From: Alphaproteobacteria bacterium
GTDB lineage: Bacteria; Pseudomonadota; Alphaproteobacteria; Paracaedibacterales; VGCI01
Length of the DNA stretch: 64,000 bases
Reading direction: 5' to 3'
NCBI GenBank assembly: GCA_016870095.1
Contig: VGCI01000001.1
Coordinates: 62,001-126,000, forward strand
Shown here: one piece after another, positions 27,330-36,540 of the stretch
Numbering within the stretch: position 1 is the stretch's first letter
Layout: the number at the start of each line of letters is the position of its first letter
Translations under genes and position numbers: made by a program
The notes under the pieces: model-generated
Database searches by the model: none
Told to the model about the DNA's origin: nothing
What the model saw: the letters and a program-made list of their open reading frames with translations, nothing else

Positions 27330-27448
27330 AGACTACTCCTGGGGGGTAATAACATACCTATTAAATAGACCTTATCTTTAAAAATCTTAAATATCTATTA
27401 AATATATGCTTAAAAAGCAGGGAAAACTGCTTTTTCCCTCATTTCGTA

Positions 27449-28270
27449 TTAAACCGTAGAGATATCTGGAGCATCGACAGCTTTCATACCCACAACATGA
27501 TACCCACTGTCGACATAGTGAATCTCGCCGGTTACACCGCTGGAAAGAGAACTGAGGAGATACACGCTTGCACCTCCTACGTCATCTAACGTTGTGTTAC
27601 GTTTTAGGGGGGAATTGTATTGATTCCATTGCAATATATATCGAAAATCGCCAATACCTGATGAGGCGAGTGTTTTAACAGGACCGGCAGAAATGGCATT
27701 GACCCGAATGTTTTGTCCTCCTAAATCAACGGCTAAATAACGCACACTCGCTTCAAGGGCGGCTTTAGCAACGCCCATGACATTGTAATGAGGCATAACA
27801 CGCTGAGCACCATGATAAGTTAAGGTGAGTAATGCGCCCCCGTCGGTCATTAAATTAGCAGCTTCACGACATGTTTCGGTAAAGGAATAACAAGATATAT
27901 CGAGAGAGTTTAAGAAGTTTCTGCGTGAAGTTTCAGCGTACTTCCCTTTTAATTCTTCTTTGTCTGCAAAGGCAATAGCGTGAACGACAAAATCAATCTT
28001 ACCCCATTTCTCTTTTATGGTTGAGAATGTGCGAGCAATATCGCCTTCGGTACTGACATCACAAGGGATTAAGAAATCAAAATTTAAAGATTGGGCTAAA
28101 GGGCGGACACGTTTTTCTAAAGCTTCAGATTGGAAGGTAAAAGCGATCTCGGCTCCGTGCGCAGCTAAATTCTTTGCAATACCCCAAGCTAAAGAATGAT
28201 CATTGGCAAGTCCCATAATCAAGCCGCGCTTACCAGACATTAACCCTGTTTGTGATCTGACTTCGGTCAT
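27449..28270 (-). CDS. fabI: Enoyl-[acyl-carrier-protein] reductase FabI
   Basis: FabI carries out the last reduction of each fatty-acid elongation cycle with NADH. The 273-residue SDR-fold protein has GLANDHSLAWGIAKNLAAHG for the nucleotide, HAIAFADKEELKG, YHGAQRVMPHYNVMGVAKAA with the Tyr-x6-Lys pair, and VNAISAGPVKTLASSGI. These are the FabI-type motifs of classical bacteria. AAGGAA precedes the ATG. It stands upstream of sppA on the same strand. Confidence 0.95.
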   Translation of the reverse strand: MTEVRSQTGLMSGKRGLIMGLANDHSLAWGIAKNLAAHGAEIAFTFQSEALEKRVRPLAQSLNFDFLIPCDVSTEGDIARTFSTIKEKWGKIDFVVHAIAFADKEELKGKYAETSRRNFLNSLDISCYSFTETCREAANLMTDGGALLTLTYHGAQRVMPHYNVMGVAKAALEASVRYLAVDLGGQNIRVNAISAGPVKTLASSGIGDFRYILQWNQYNSPLKRNTTLDDVGGASVYLLSSLSSGVTGEIHYVDSGYHVVGMKAVDAPDISTV

Positions 28271-28388
28271 TTTTTTTCCTTAAAATTTTATCAATTATTC
28301 TTAATATAAAGATTACCTGCCTATTTATGGCCTAAAGTGTGCTGATTATTCAAGAGAATCTTCACGAGTAAATTTATCTTCATTACCC

Positions 28389-28886
28389 TTAAGGCTTAAG
28401 ACCAATGTAAAGGTCCAAGATTACATTTTGATGGTCAGAGGCTCTTTCGTCATAAAGCTCAAAATCTGTTTGGTAGGCCCGTTGACCGCCTAGTTCTTGA
28501 GGACTCATTTGCCAAACATTTTTCCAGCTATTAATACATACGTCTGGCATCGGCCCTGGGCTGTTGGTCAATTTTAGATAATCTTGGGAAGGAATGATTA
28601 AAGTCTTAAATCCTTCCGGCACATTATCAAATGAAACCACTTCCTCTCCAATAAAGTAAGTGAAATCACCATTGAGGTCAGATTCGTATTCTGTATAAGC
28701 ACAGTAAGTTGTGCCAGGCCTCTTTCGGTGAAGAATATTTTGGGCTAAGCCTTGATGAAAATATTTTTGCACAGTAGCGGCAACCTTATTCGTTTCCGGA
28801 TCCGCCTTAAAGAGATGAGCATTATTTGTTCTTGTGGTTATCCCCACGAGTTTAATCTCGTTTAAGCGTTCATTGTTTTTTTGCAT
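28389..28886 (-). CDS. GyrI-like / AraC-type effector-binding domain protein
   Basis: The 165-residue protein looks like a stand-alone effector-binding domain of the GyrI/BacA/Cass2 type. It opens with NEIKLVGITTRTNN, has TTYCAYTEYESDLNGDFTYFIGEEV, then IPSQDYLKLTNSPG, and ends with DFELYDERASDHQNVILDLY. There is no DNA-binding helix-turn-helix. Such proteins bind cationic amphipathic small molecules or act as gyrase modulators, and the role here is unknown. AAGGAT lies 8 bases before the ATG. Confidence 0.8.
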   Translation of the reverse strand: MQKNNERLNEIKLVGITTRTNNAHLFKADPETNKVAATVQKYFHQGLAQNILHRKRPGTTYCAYTEYESDLNGDFTYFIGEEVVSFDNVPEGFKTLIIPSQDYLKLTNSPGPMPDVCINSWKNVWQMSPQELGGQRAYQTDFELYDERASDHQNVILDLYIGLKP

Positions 28887-29031
28887 CTCATTAATCCTTC
28901 TTATCTATAAGTAATTTATTTTAATCGGCCCTAAAAGCTCAAAACAATATTGTTTTTGAGAATTTTATTTTGCGAGAATTCATAATATGCGGTGTTTTCT
29001 CATATTAGAGGTTGCAAACGGAGATAGTCAT

Positions 29032-29064
29032 AAAAAAAGAGACCGGAAAACCAGTCTCTTTTCA
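29032..29064 (-). terminator. Terminator after the RRM protein gene
   Basis: On the minus strand AGAGACTGG and CCGGTCTCT pair with one mismatch around a TTTT loop and are followed by T7. It lies 25 bases past the stop codon. Confidence 0.8.
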
Positions 29065-29088
29065 AATTCTTAAATGAACTTCTAAATA

Positions 29089-29442
29089 TTAGAAATTTGA
29101 ACGGCTATATCCGCCGCCAGAGGAATTGCGTCCACCAGCACCACCGCGTCCACCATTTCCACCGCCGCCACCAAAGCCACGATTTTCACGTGGTTGTTGT
29201 GGACGAGCTTCAGAAACGCCAATTGCACGTCCCAAAACTTCAGTACCGTTCAATTTTTCAATTGCGTCGGTAGCTTCTTGATCTGTTGACATTTCAACGA
29301 ATCCGAAACCTTTACTGCGTCCTGTATCACGATCTGTGATAACTTTTGCGGATACAACTTGGCCAACGGACCCAAACAACTCTTCTAAAGTTGAATCGGA
29401 CATGGCAAAAGCCAAATTGCTAACATATAATTTTTTACTCAC
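29089..29442 (-). CDS. Small RNA-recognition-motif (RRM) protein with glycine-rich tail
   Basis: The 117-residue product is a single RRM: RNP2 is LYVSNL (residues 5-10) and RNP1 is KGFGFVEM (44-51). The tail from about residue 90 is a Gly/Arg/Asn-rich low-complexity segment ending GGGYSRSNF. It resembles the cold-inducible RNA-binding proteins of cyanobacteria and proteobacteria, which bind single-stranded RNA in the cytoplasm. The start is GTG, with AGGAG upstream. The gene is monocistronic with its own terminator. Confidence 0.93.
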   Translation of the reverse strand: MSKKLYVSNLAFAMSDSTLEELFGSVGQVVSAKVITDRDTGRSKGFGFVEMSTDQEATDAIEKLNGTEVLGRAIGVSEARPQQPRENRGFGGGGGNGGRGGAGGRNSSGGGYSRSNF

Positions 29443-29631
29443 CTAACAAGACTCCTTTAAGTACTATTAACAGGCCGCTTAAAGAGGTCTAAGTCAGGAC
29501 TTGGAACTTCTAAAGCAACATACAACTCTATTATAACAGAATTTTTATGCAAAAAGTAGGAAAAAATGTGGAAAGCCCAAAATTCACAAGAGTTAATACG
29601 TATGAATTGTTTTTTAAAAAGGAAAGAGAGT

Positions 29632-29707
29632 TGGCGTCCCCTACGGGATTCGAACCCGTGTTGCCGCCGTGAGAGGGCGATGTCCTAGGCCTCTAGACGA
29701 AGGGGAC
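29632..29707 (-). tRNA. tRNA-Glu (CTC anticodon)
   Basis: The minus strand reads GTCCCCTTCGTCTAGAGG and so on to the 3' end AGGGGACGCCA. The acceptor stem GTCCCCT/AGGGGAC, D arm GTCT/GGAC, anticodon stem TCGCC/GGCGG with loop CTCTCAC (anticodon CTC) and T arm ACGGG-TTCGAAT-CCCGT all fold. The CCA end is encoded. A T-rich stretch follows on the same strand. Confidence 0.96.
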
Positions 29708-29873
29708 GTATAACATTTGCGAACGTTACTCAATTTTGCCCTAAAACGCAAGGGGAAAGGATTTAATACTCTGAAAAATGATAATAAAGGGGAATTTTCG
29801 TTCCCCTGGTCAAAACTTCCCATATTGCGTATCCTTTTTATAGATGTAGATGCATAAATTGGGGAGAAAGATT

Positions 29874-30686
29874 ATGAGAAAACCTCCAAGCTGGCTTTTA
29901 AAGGCCTTCTTTCGTTTATCGTTAATCCTCAATTTAATATTCATTCCTTATATTTTTATGAAAGACCACATTATTAACTTTTTTCGCAATAGCCATAGCC
30001 ATGACTGGATTTCTCAACCTCTAATGAATAGCTCCCTTTACAAAGCGATTTATCAGGTTGAGCGAACGAAAGGCGATAGCATATTGAAATTGTATCAATT
30101 AATGAAAGATGTGCATGAGCTCTTTGACAAGCATCATATTTTGTATTGGGCGGATGGGGGAACGCTATTGGGTGCTATTCGTCACCAGGGTATTATCCCT
30201 TGGGATGGAGATTTGGATATAAGAATTCGGTTTGAAGACGGATTTCGCTTTCAGCAGCTCATTCCTGAATTTAAAAAATTAGGATATGAGATTGATGAAG
30301 CCTATTTTGGATTTAAAATTCTCCTTGTGGAAAATAAGCAAGATCGCCTGCACAATGTGTGTTGTGATGTTTTTCTAACATCTATGCATGATGGGAAAAA
30401 TATCTATTATAGTTTAGGTGCACAGGAAAGATGGCCTGTATTTATACTTGAAAGTGAATTATTGCCTTTAGCCAAATATCGATTTGGTGCGATTGAAATA
30501 TGGGGACCTAAATTACCGGAGCCTTATTTAACCCGGTTATACGGGAATTGGCGCACTTTAGCTTATCAACAACAAGAAGGGCACTTAGTTGCAGGGGAAA
30601 GAAGTCGAATCCCTTTTACACCTACCGGAAAGGATCTTGAACCTGGTAAGCCTATGGGGCCTCTAGAGGATCGGGTTAAATTGTGA
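29874..30686 (+). CDS. LicD-family phosphotransferase/nucleotidyltransferase-fold protein
   Basis: The 270-residue protein has the LicD signature YWADGGTLLGAIRHQGIIPW directly followed by DGDLDIRI, the acidic metal site of this nucleotidyltransferase-fold family. Downstream are CCDVFLTSMHDG and a C-terminal LTRLYGNWRT motif found in the same family. LicD proteins transfer phosphocholine or similar groups onto cell-surface glycans. A hydrophobic segment near residues 10-32 may anchor it in the inner membrane. The ATG at 29874 has GGGGAGAAAG before it, which favours it over the ATG at 29850. The acceptor glycan is unknown. Confidence 0.85.
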   Translation: MRKPPSWLLKAFFRLSLILNLIFIPYIFMKDHIINFFRNSHSHDWISQPLMNSSLYKAIYQVERTKGDSILKLYQLMKDVHELFDKHHILYWADGGTLLGAIRHQGIIPWDGDLDIRIRFEDGFRFQQLIPEFKKLGYEIDEAYFGFKILLVENKQDRLHNVCCDVFLTSMHDGKNIYYSLGAQERWPVFILESELLPLAKYRFGAIEIWGPKLPEPYLTRLYGNWRTLAYQQQEGHLVAGERSRIPFTPTGKDLEPGKPMGPLEDRVKL

Positions 30687-30746
30687 TAAGGTCTTAAAAA
30701 TCAATAAATTGTCAAATTCCCAACACGTATCTTCGATAACGGAAGT

Positions 30747-32657
30747 CTAGGAGGGCACTTTTGCTTCTTTTATAAGTGTTTCAAGGACTTGTGAGAAAGG
30801 CAAAACTTCTTGAGATTCACCACCCAATCGACGAACTGCTACGGTCTCATTTTCAGCCTCTCGATTTCCAATGACAAGAATAACGGGAATTTTTTGTAAG
30901 GAAAGCTCACGAATTTTATAGCTAATCTTCTCGTTTCGCAAATCCAGTTCAGCACGAATGCCATTTTCCTTCAATGTTTGGCAAAGGCGGTGGGCGTAAT
31001 CGTTTGCGTCAGAGGTAATGGTAGCGACCGTTACTTGAACAGGCGTCAGCCAGAAGGGGAATTTTCCGCCACAGTGTTCAATGAAAACGCCCAAGAAACG
31101 CTCAAAAGTTCCCAATATAGCCCGATGAAGCATGACGGGGCGATGCTTCTTACCATCTTCTGCTACATACCAGGCGTCAAGTCTTTCAGGGAGAACATAG
31201 TCAACTTGAAGTGTTCCGCATTGCCAATCACGTCCTATGGCGTCTCGTAACACGAATTCGAGTTTGGGACCATAGAACGCCCCTTCACCTGGGTTTAAAG
31301 TATATTCAAGTCCTGCAGCAGTAGAGGCTTCTATAAGTGCTTGTTCCGCTAAATTCCAGAGAGAATCACTTCCCGCTCTTTTTTCTGGCCGGTCAGAAAA
31401 GCGGACTTTAACGTCTGTAAAACCAAGGTCTTTATAAATACTTTTTAACAAATCGCAGAATGATTTTGTTTCTGACACAATTTGTTCGGGTGTGCAAAAT
31501 ATATGAGCATCATCCTGGACGAAAGCTCTTACGCGCATTAAGCCATGCAATGATCCGGAAGGTTCATTGCGATGACATGAGCCAAATTCAGCCATGCGTA
31601 AAGGTAAATCGCGATAACTTTTAATACCTTGTTTGAATATTTGGACGTGGCCGGGACAGCTCATGGGTTTGATAGCCAAGACTTTATCTTCTGAGTCAAC
31701 AGTGAACATACCTTCTCGAAATTTTTCCCAGTGACCGGATGCTTCCCATAAGGAGCGATCTAATAGTTGAGGCGTTTTGACTTCCACATAACTGTTCGAT
31801 TCGAGTCGACTACGCATATATGATTCTAAACCTCTATAAAGTGTCCATCCTTTGGGATGCCAGAAAACGCTGCCTACTGCCTCTTCTTGGATATGAAACA
31901 GATCAAGGTCAGTTCCGAGGCGACGATGATCGCGCTTTTCAGCCTCTTCTAACATATGGAGATAATCTTTTAATTGCTGCTCAGTAGCCCAAGCTGTTCC
32001 GTAAACGCGTTGTAACACTGGGTTATTGTGATCTCCGCGCCAATAAGCACCGGCTAATTTCATGAGTTTAAATGCTTTGCCCAGTTTACCTGTGGAGGGA
32101 AGATGGGGGCCACGACATAAATCAACAAAATTGCCTTGACGGTAAAAACTTAAGGGTTCTTCGCCAGGTATGCTTTCAATGAGTTCTGCTTTAAAAGATT
32201 CGCCATGATCTTTAAAAAATTGAATAGCTGTTGAGCGATCCCATTCTTCTCGTGTAATCGCTTCATCTCGGTCCACAATTTGGCGCATTCGTTCATCAAT
32301 CTTAATCAAATCGTCAGGTGTGAAGGGTTTTTCACGAAAAAAATCATAATAAAACCCATTCGTAATGGCGGGGCCAATTGTAATTTGAGTTTCAGGATAA
32401 AGTTCTTTCACGGCCTCGGCGAGAACATGGGCTGCATCATGACGCAACAATTCAAGACCATCTTCTTCACTACGGGTCACAATTTCAACGGTGGAGTCTG
32501 CCGGAACAGGTAAAGTTAAATCTTTTAAAACGCCATTGATGCGTACGGCAACAGCTTCTTTGGCAAGGCGAGCAGAAATAGATGCCGCAATTTCTGAGCC
32601 AGTGACGATTGCTTCGTACTGGCGTGAAGTTCCGTCTTTAAGTTTAATTGCGTGCAT
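30747..32657 (-). CDS. thrS: Threonyl-tRNA synthetase
   Basis: ThrRS charges tRNA-Thr and edits mischarged Ser-tRNA. The 636-residue protein has an N-terminal TGS domain (MHAIKLKDG start), the editing domain with [18 protein letters not shown] and [10 protein letters not shown], the class II core with [15 protein letters not shown] (zinc Cys) and [20 protein letters not shown], and the C-terminal anticodon-binding domain with [17 protein letters not shown]. The second ATG is chosen because AGGAT lies 7 bases before it. The length is normal. Confidence 0.96.
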   Translation of the reverse strand: MHAIKLKDGTSRQYEAIVTGSEIAASISARLAKEAVAVRINGVLKDLTLPVPADSTVEIVTRSEEDGLELLRHDAAHVLAEAVKELYPETQITIGPAITNGFYYDFFREKPFTPDDLIKIDERMRQIVDRDEAITREEWDRSTAIQFFKDHGESFKAELIESIPGEEPLSFYRQGNFVDLCRGPHLPSTGKLGKAFKLMKLAGAYWRGDHNNPVLQRVYGTAWATEQQLKDYLHMLEEAEKRDHRRLGTDLDLFHIQEEAVGSVFWHPKGWTLYRGLESYMRSRLESNSYVEVKTPQLLDRSLWEASGHWEKFREGMFTVDSEDKVLAIKPMSCPGHVQIFKQGIKSYRDLPLRMAEFGSCHRNEPSGSLHGLMRVRAFVQDDAHIFCTPEQIVSETKSFCDLLKSIYKDLGFTDVKVRFSDRPEKRAGSDSLWNLAEQALIEASTAAGLEYTLNPGEGAFYGPKLEFVLRDAIGRDWQCGTLQVDYVLPERLDAWYVAEDGKKHRPVMLHRAILGTFERFLGVFIEHCGGKFPFWLTPVQVTVATITSDANDYAHRLCQTLKENGIRAELDLRNEKISYKIRELSLQKIPVILVIGNREAENETVAVRRLGGESQEVLPFSQVLETLIKEAKVPS

Positions 32658-32930
32658 GAGCATTATCCTGTATTAATTTTTTCATAAGTCCTCTTTTAAC
32701 CAATACCTAAATGCTTGCAAAAGTTCAAGTCATGAGGGGTTAAGAGTGAAGAGAAGTTTATGAAGTGTAAAAACAGCAAGGAATTAAGTGCTGATCTAGA
32801 AAACAATTGTGAGGAAGAATCGAGAATGTTAAAAATCAATTGAGCTTGCCTTTACCTTCAGTAACTCTAGGCAACCTTTAAGGGCCCCCTTAACATTGTC
32901 TAACTCAATATATTGATTAAAGTGAAAATT

Positions 32931-33980
32931 ATGATGAAAAATTTTTTAATTTTATTGTTGTGCTTGATAACAATAATTTTTGGCTCAAGTTCCATTTTGG
33001 GAGCAGATGAAAGATTACAAAAAGAAAGTGAGGGCCTCCCCTCTGTTACAAATGGCTTTGATATCGAGAGGGGCAATCAAACGGATTTGAATAATTGGGT
33101 CGCTAAAAATGGGGCAGAAGTCTATCAACACTTAAATAACTATCCTAAAATTGGGTATCCGCAACAATCTCGAAACCTTCAATTTAGTACAGAATCTGAA
33201 CACTGGATTGTTTACTGCCCTTTTGGCGACTCTCAAGTTGATTTTATAAAGAAAAAAGATGTGCCCGCTTCGAAGGCAATACGCTCTCTTTTGACATCGG
33301 GAGGACAATTTGATTGTCGGATTGCCCAACGGATTGTTTTTCTAGAATGTATGCGAAGGTTATTAGGCGATATAGTTTTTGATGAGTTGACTAAACAATT
33401 CGAGGCCGAACTTTCGCTGAACGAATTTGCAAAAAAGGGTGAGACAAGAAGATTACATCTATGTGGTAGCAAAGTATTAAATCCTTTTATTCGGTTGACA
33501 ACCCAAGAAAATGACTCCCTCTATAAGTGTGGAATCACGGGACACTTTGGCTATATACCTAATATAGAAGACTATGCAACACTTCACCCTTATGGATTTC
33601 TGCGGGGAGACCATGGGCTCATTTCTTCTGAGGAGCAAGAAAATCTGGAAGATACACTTTATATAGGATTTGGTTCTTTTTACAAGGAAGGTGGCATACG
33701 ATGGGTGGATGTTGTTAGCCGTTTTAAAAAAGAAACCCTCACACTATCATCTTTTGAGAGTTCTACTGCGAGTGAAAATCAAGTTCCATCTTCCCGGCGG
33801 GCAATTTATGAGGAAACTATAAAAGAATTACGCGCTTCAGAGGTGCAAGAGAAAATGAATATTATTGAAAATTTACAATTTACTTACGAGGAAAAACTTA
33901 AACAACGTCAAATAGATTTTAAGGAAAGTTCAGCATCTTATTTTATTAATATAAAGTTTTTGCAAGCCTTATTAAGGTAA
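32931..33980 (+). CDS. Secreted protein, possibly of the transglutaminase/papain-like fold
   Basis: The 349-residue product starts with a Sec signal peptide (MMKNFLILLLCLITIIFGSS). I do not recognise the family with certainty. A block ASKAIRSLLTSGGQFDCRIA then IVFLECMRRLLGDIVFDEL resembles the region around the catalytic cysteine of bacterial protein-glutamine gamma-glutamyltransferases (Cys near 129 here). The later GHFGYIPNIEDYATLHPYGF, RGDHGLIS and YIGFGS order resembles their second half with the histidine. The C-terminal 80 residues are charged and probably helical. The ATG start lacks a strong ribosome site. It stands alone between thrS and radA, on the same strand as radA. Confidence 0.75.
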   Translation: MMKNFLILLLCLITIIFGSSSILGADERLQKESEGLPSVTNGFDIERGNQTDLNNWVAKNGAEVYQHLNNYPKIGYPQQSRNLQFSTESEHWIVYCPFGDSQVDFIKKKDVPASKAIRSLLTSGGQFDCRIAQRIVFLECMRRLLGDIVFDELTKQFEAELSLNEFAKKGETRRLHLCGSKVLNPFIRLTTQENDSLYKCGITGHFGYIPNIEDYATLHPYGFLRGDHGLISSEEQENLEDTLYIGFGSFYKEGGIRWVDVVSRFKKETLTLSSFESSTASENQVPSSRRAIYEETIKELRASEVQEKMNIIENLQFTYEEKLKQRQIDFKESSASYFINIKFLQALLR

Positions 33981-34052
33981 ATATAAGAGTCGGTTAGAGA
34001 GACAAATTCTTGGAAGAGAAAAGTCAATAAAAAATAGAAAAAGGAGCGGCCA

Positions 34053-35444
34053 ATGGCCAAAACAACGGTGCGATTTGTTTGCCAAGATTGTGGAACTTGG
34101 CATTCGAAATGGGGAGGCAAATGTGAGGGATGTGGCGCCTGGAATCGGCTGGTCGAAGAGCAGGTAGAAAAGAAGCTCAGCTCGAACCGTCCTTCTTCCG
34201 TTGAATTTGTAGGAATTGTTGGTGAGTCTCCGGTAGAACCTCGAAAAGTAACTCAAATTGCCGAATTTGATCGAGTTTGCGGTGGTGGTGTGGTACCGGG
34301 CTCTGTTTTGCTGGTGGGGGGAGATCCTGGCATTGGAAAATCTACCTTATTGCTCCAAGTTGTTGCCGCTTTGGCTCGTCAGGTACCTTGCGCTTATATT
34401 TCTGGGGAAGAAGCTGTCGCTCAAGTTCGTCTGAGAGCTCAACGGCTAGGAGTAGAAGGGGGATCACAACTCCATTTGGCATCTGCCACCAATGTGACCG
34501 ATATTTTGAAAGCTCTGGATGAACTTGGAAATATTGAATTGGTCGTCATTGACTCTATTCAAACGATGGCTATCGATGCCATAGAATCAGCGCCTGGCAC
34601 TGTTTCTCAAGTTCGCGCCTGTGCCCATGAACTTATTGTTGCCGCTAAGAAGCGCAATATAATTGTTGTTTTGGTAGGACACGTTACGAAAGAAGGGGTA
34701 TTAGCGGGACCTCGTGTTTTGGAACATATGGTCGATACGGTTTTGTATTTTGAGGGGGAGCGAAATTATCATTACCGCATCCTTAGGTCTGTAAAAAATC
34801 GTTATGGTGCAACTGATGAAATCGGCGTATTTGAAATGACAGACCGAGGACTTAGTGAGGTGCCTAATCCTTCAGCGCTATTTTTAAATGATCATAATCA
34901 AGAGGTTAGCGGATCAGCTATCTTTGCCGGTATTGAAGGAACACGCCCCATTTTGTCTGAAATTCAAGCGTTGGTTGCGCCCACTTATTTGGCTTCACCG
35001 CGTCGGACCGCAGTGGGGTGGGACTCAGGTCGTTTGTCTATGATTTTGGCTGTACTTGAATCGCGGTGTGGTTTGACTTTTGGCAATAAGGATGTCTATC
35101 TGAATGTAGCGGGTGGTCTCAAGATATCTGAACCTGCTGCTGATTTAGCCGTTGCTGCTGCATTGGTTTCTGCGTTGGTTAATATCCCCCTCCCGCCACA
35201 AAGTGTTTTCTTTGGAGAAATTGGGCTTGCTGGGGAAGTTCGTGCGGTTGCTCAGGCAGAGAACCGATTGAAGGAAGCAGCAAAATTGGGATTCATTCGT
35301 GCCTATTGTGCTCTCCCAACACAACAAAAAGGCAAATCCAGTAAGGGGGGAATTGAAACAATTCATGTCATGAAGTATTTGATTGAACTATTGGACTTTT
35401 TGCCAAAAATACCCCATAATAAGGCAAAATCTTTAGCATTTTAA
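34053..35444 (+). CDS. radA: DNA repair protein RadA
   Basis: RadA is a RecA-like branch-migration helicase that helps process recombination intermediates. The 463-residue protein has an N-terminal C4 zinc finger with two CxxC pairs in the first 35 residues (VCQDCG and CEGCGAW), the Walker A motif GGDPGIGKSTLLLQ, the RadA-specific KNRYGATDEIG loop and a C-terminal Lon-like domain (VYLNVAGGLKISEPAADLAV). Length and domain order are standard. AAGGAG lies before the ATG. cvpA follows closely. Confidence 0.96.
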   Translation: MAKTTVRFVCQDCGTWHSKWGGKCEGCGAWNRLVEEQVEKKLSSNRPSSVEFVGIVGESPVEPRKVTQIAEFDRVCGGGVVPGSVLLVGGDPGIGKSTLLLQVVAALARQVPCAYISGEEAVAQVRLRAQRLGVEGGSQLHLASATNVTDILKALDELGNIELVVIDSIQTMAIDAIESAPGTVSQVRACAHELIVAAKKRNIIVVLVGHVTKEGVLAGPRVLEHMVDTVLYFEGERNYHYRILRSVKNRYGATDEIGVFEMTDRGLSEVPNPSALFLNDHNQEVSGSAIFAGIEGTRPILSEIQALVAPTYLASPRRTAVGWDSGRLSMILAVLESRCGLTFGNKDVYLNVAGGLKISEPAADLAVAAALVSALVNIPLPPQSVFFGEIGLAGEVRAVAQAENRLKEAAKLGFIRAYCALPTQQKGKSSKGGIETIHVMKYLIELLDFLPKIPHNKAKSLAF

Positions 35445-35471
35445 AATGCCATTTTGGAGTTATCAACGAAA

Positions 35472-36536
35472 ATGAGTGGTTTAGATATTGCCATTCTCGC
35501 AGTTTTTTTTGTTTCAGCTTTAATTGGAGCATTGCGAGGATTTACGAAAGAAGTCTTAAGTTTATTTAGCTGGGGAGGCGCTATTAGCTTATCCTATTTG
35601 CTTTTACCTTTAGGTCGAGCAATCGTCCAACCTTACATTGCAAATCCTATGATGGTGGATGGTGTTGCCCTTTTTTCTATATTTATTATTGCTTTAATTA
35701 TTTTGAGTATCGTTGCTAATATTATTGCTGGGTACATTCACGAAAGTTCATTTCGAGGTGTAGATCACTCCCTTGGTTTTGGGTTCGGAATGTTAAGGGG
35801 TGTTGTATTTATCAGTGCTACTGAGCTTATTTTTAGTACTTTTTCACCCCGACAAACTCAATCGCCAACAATACAATCCGCTCGTTTTATTCCTATGGTT
35901 CGACGCGGGGGAGATATTGTTTTAGACTTTCTTCCAACATCTCTGCGTAATCTGATTCTTGAGCAAGCTTTAAAAGTAGAAGAGCATGTTAATGCTAAAG
36001 CTCAAGAAAATTTGAAACATGCTTTACCGGCAGAGGGCATTAAAAATAGTTTAATGAGCCAACTAATTGTAGGCAATCCCACCCCGGGTGGACCAGCCAG
36101 TGAGAGCGGAATGGCTGCGGGACAACACTCACACTCATCTTCCTATCCCCCAACTGCACTCCCTTCGACTACCCATAATGCCCAACCTCAAGGACCTTTT
36201 AATGGCGGCACGCATCAACATGAAGTTATGGCTCAACCCCAAGTTCCCACTCAATCGGGAATGGTTGTTATTCATCCCCAGCCCCCCTCATCAGGTACTC
36301 CGCTCGTACAGACACAAAGCCAGCCACCCTATGCCCCAGATTTTCAACAAGGAGGGAGTCAAGTTCCATCTCCTTATCCCCAAGGATTGGGCCAGAGGGG
36401 AACGCAAGATAGACAAAAGACTGTGGATGAACTCTCTCGCTTAAGGCCCCAGTCTTCCCCGAAGGAAGATGCTGGATATACAAAAGGACAGCGAGACGAT
36501 ATGAATCGTTTATTCCAGTCCGTTGAAGGGGAATAA
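35472..36536 (+). CDS. cvpA: CvpA family membrane protein with long Pro/Gln-rich tail
   Basis: The first 165 residues match CvpA (colicin V production) proteins: SGLDIAILAVFFVSALIGAL, RGFTKEVLSLFSWGGA and four membrane spans with FRGVDHSLGFGFGMLRG. CvpA homologues are inner-membrane proteins with a role in envelope stress tolerance. The remaining 190 residues are a Pro/Gln/Ser-rich, probably disordered cytoplasmic or periplasmic tail ending in RDDMNRLFQSVEGE, longer than is typical. The ATG at 35472 is preferred to the TTG at 35454; TGGAG lies 12 bases upstream. radA-cvpA is a common alphaproteobacterial pair. Confidence 0.9.
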   Translation: MSGLDIAILAVFFVSALIGALRGFTKEVLSLFSWGGAISLSYLLLPLGRAIVQPYIANPMMVDGVALFSIFIIALIILSIVANIIAGYIHESSFRGVDHSLGFGFGMLRGVVFISATELIFSTFSPRQTQSPTIQSARFIPMVRRGGDIVLDFLPTSLRNLILEQALKVEEHVNAKAQENLKHALPAEGIKNSLMSQLIVGNPTPGGPASESGMAAGQHSHSSSYPPTALPSTTHNAQPQGPFNGGTHQHEVMAQPQVPTQSGMVVIHPQPPSSGTPLVQTQSQPPYAPDFQQGGSQVPSPYPQGLGQRGTQDRQKTVDELSRLRPQSSPKEDAGYTKGQRDDMNRLFQSVEGE

Positions 36537-36540
36537 ATTT

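Noticed and set aside
29641-29823. Minus-strand frame over the tRNA-Glu gene
   Set aside because: It reads through a complete tRNA; it is a shadow.
32760-32843. 27-codon frame MKCKNSKELSADLENNCEEE and so on, upstream of the secreted Tgl-like gene
   Set aside because: It has only a weak ribosome site, no similarity I recognise and a length easily reached by chance.
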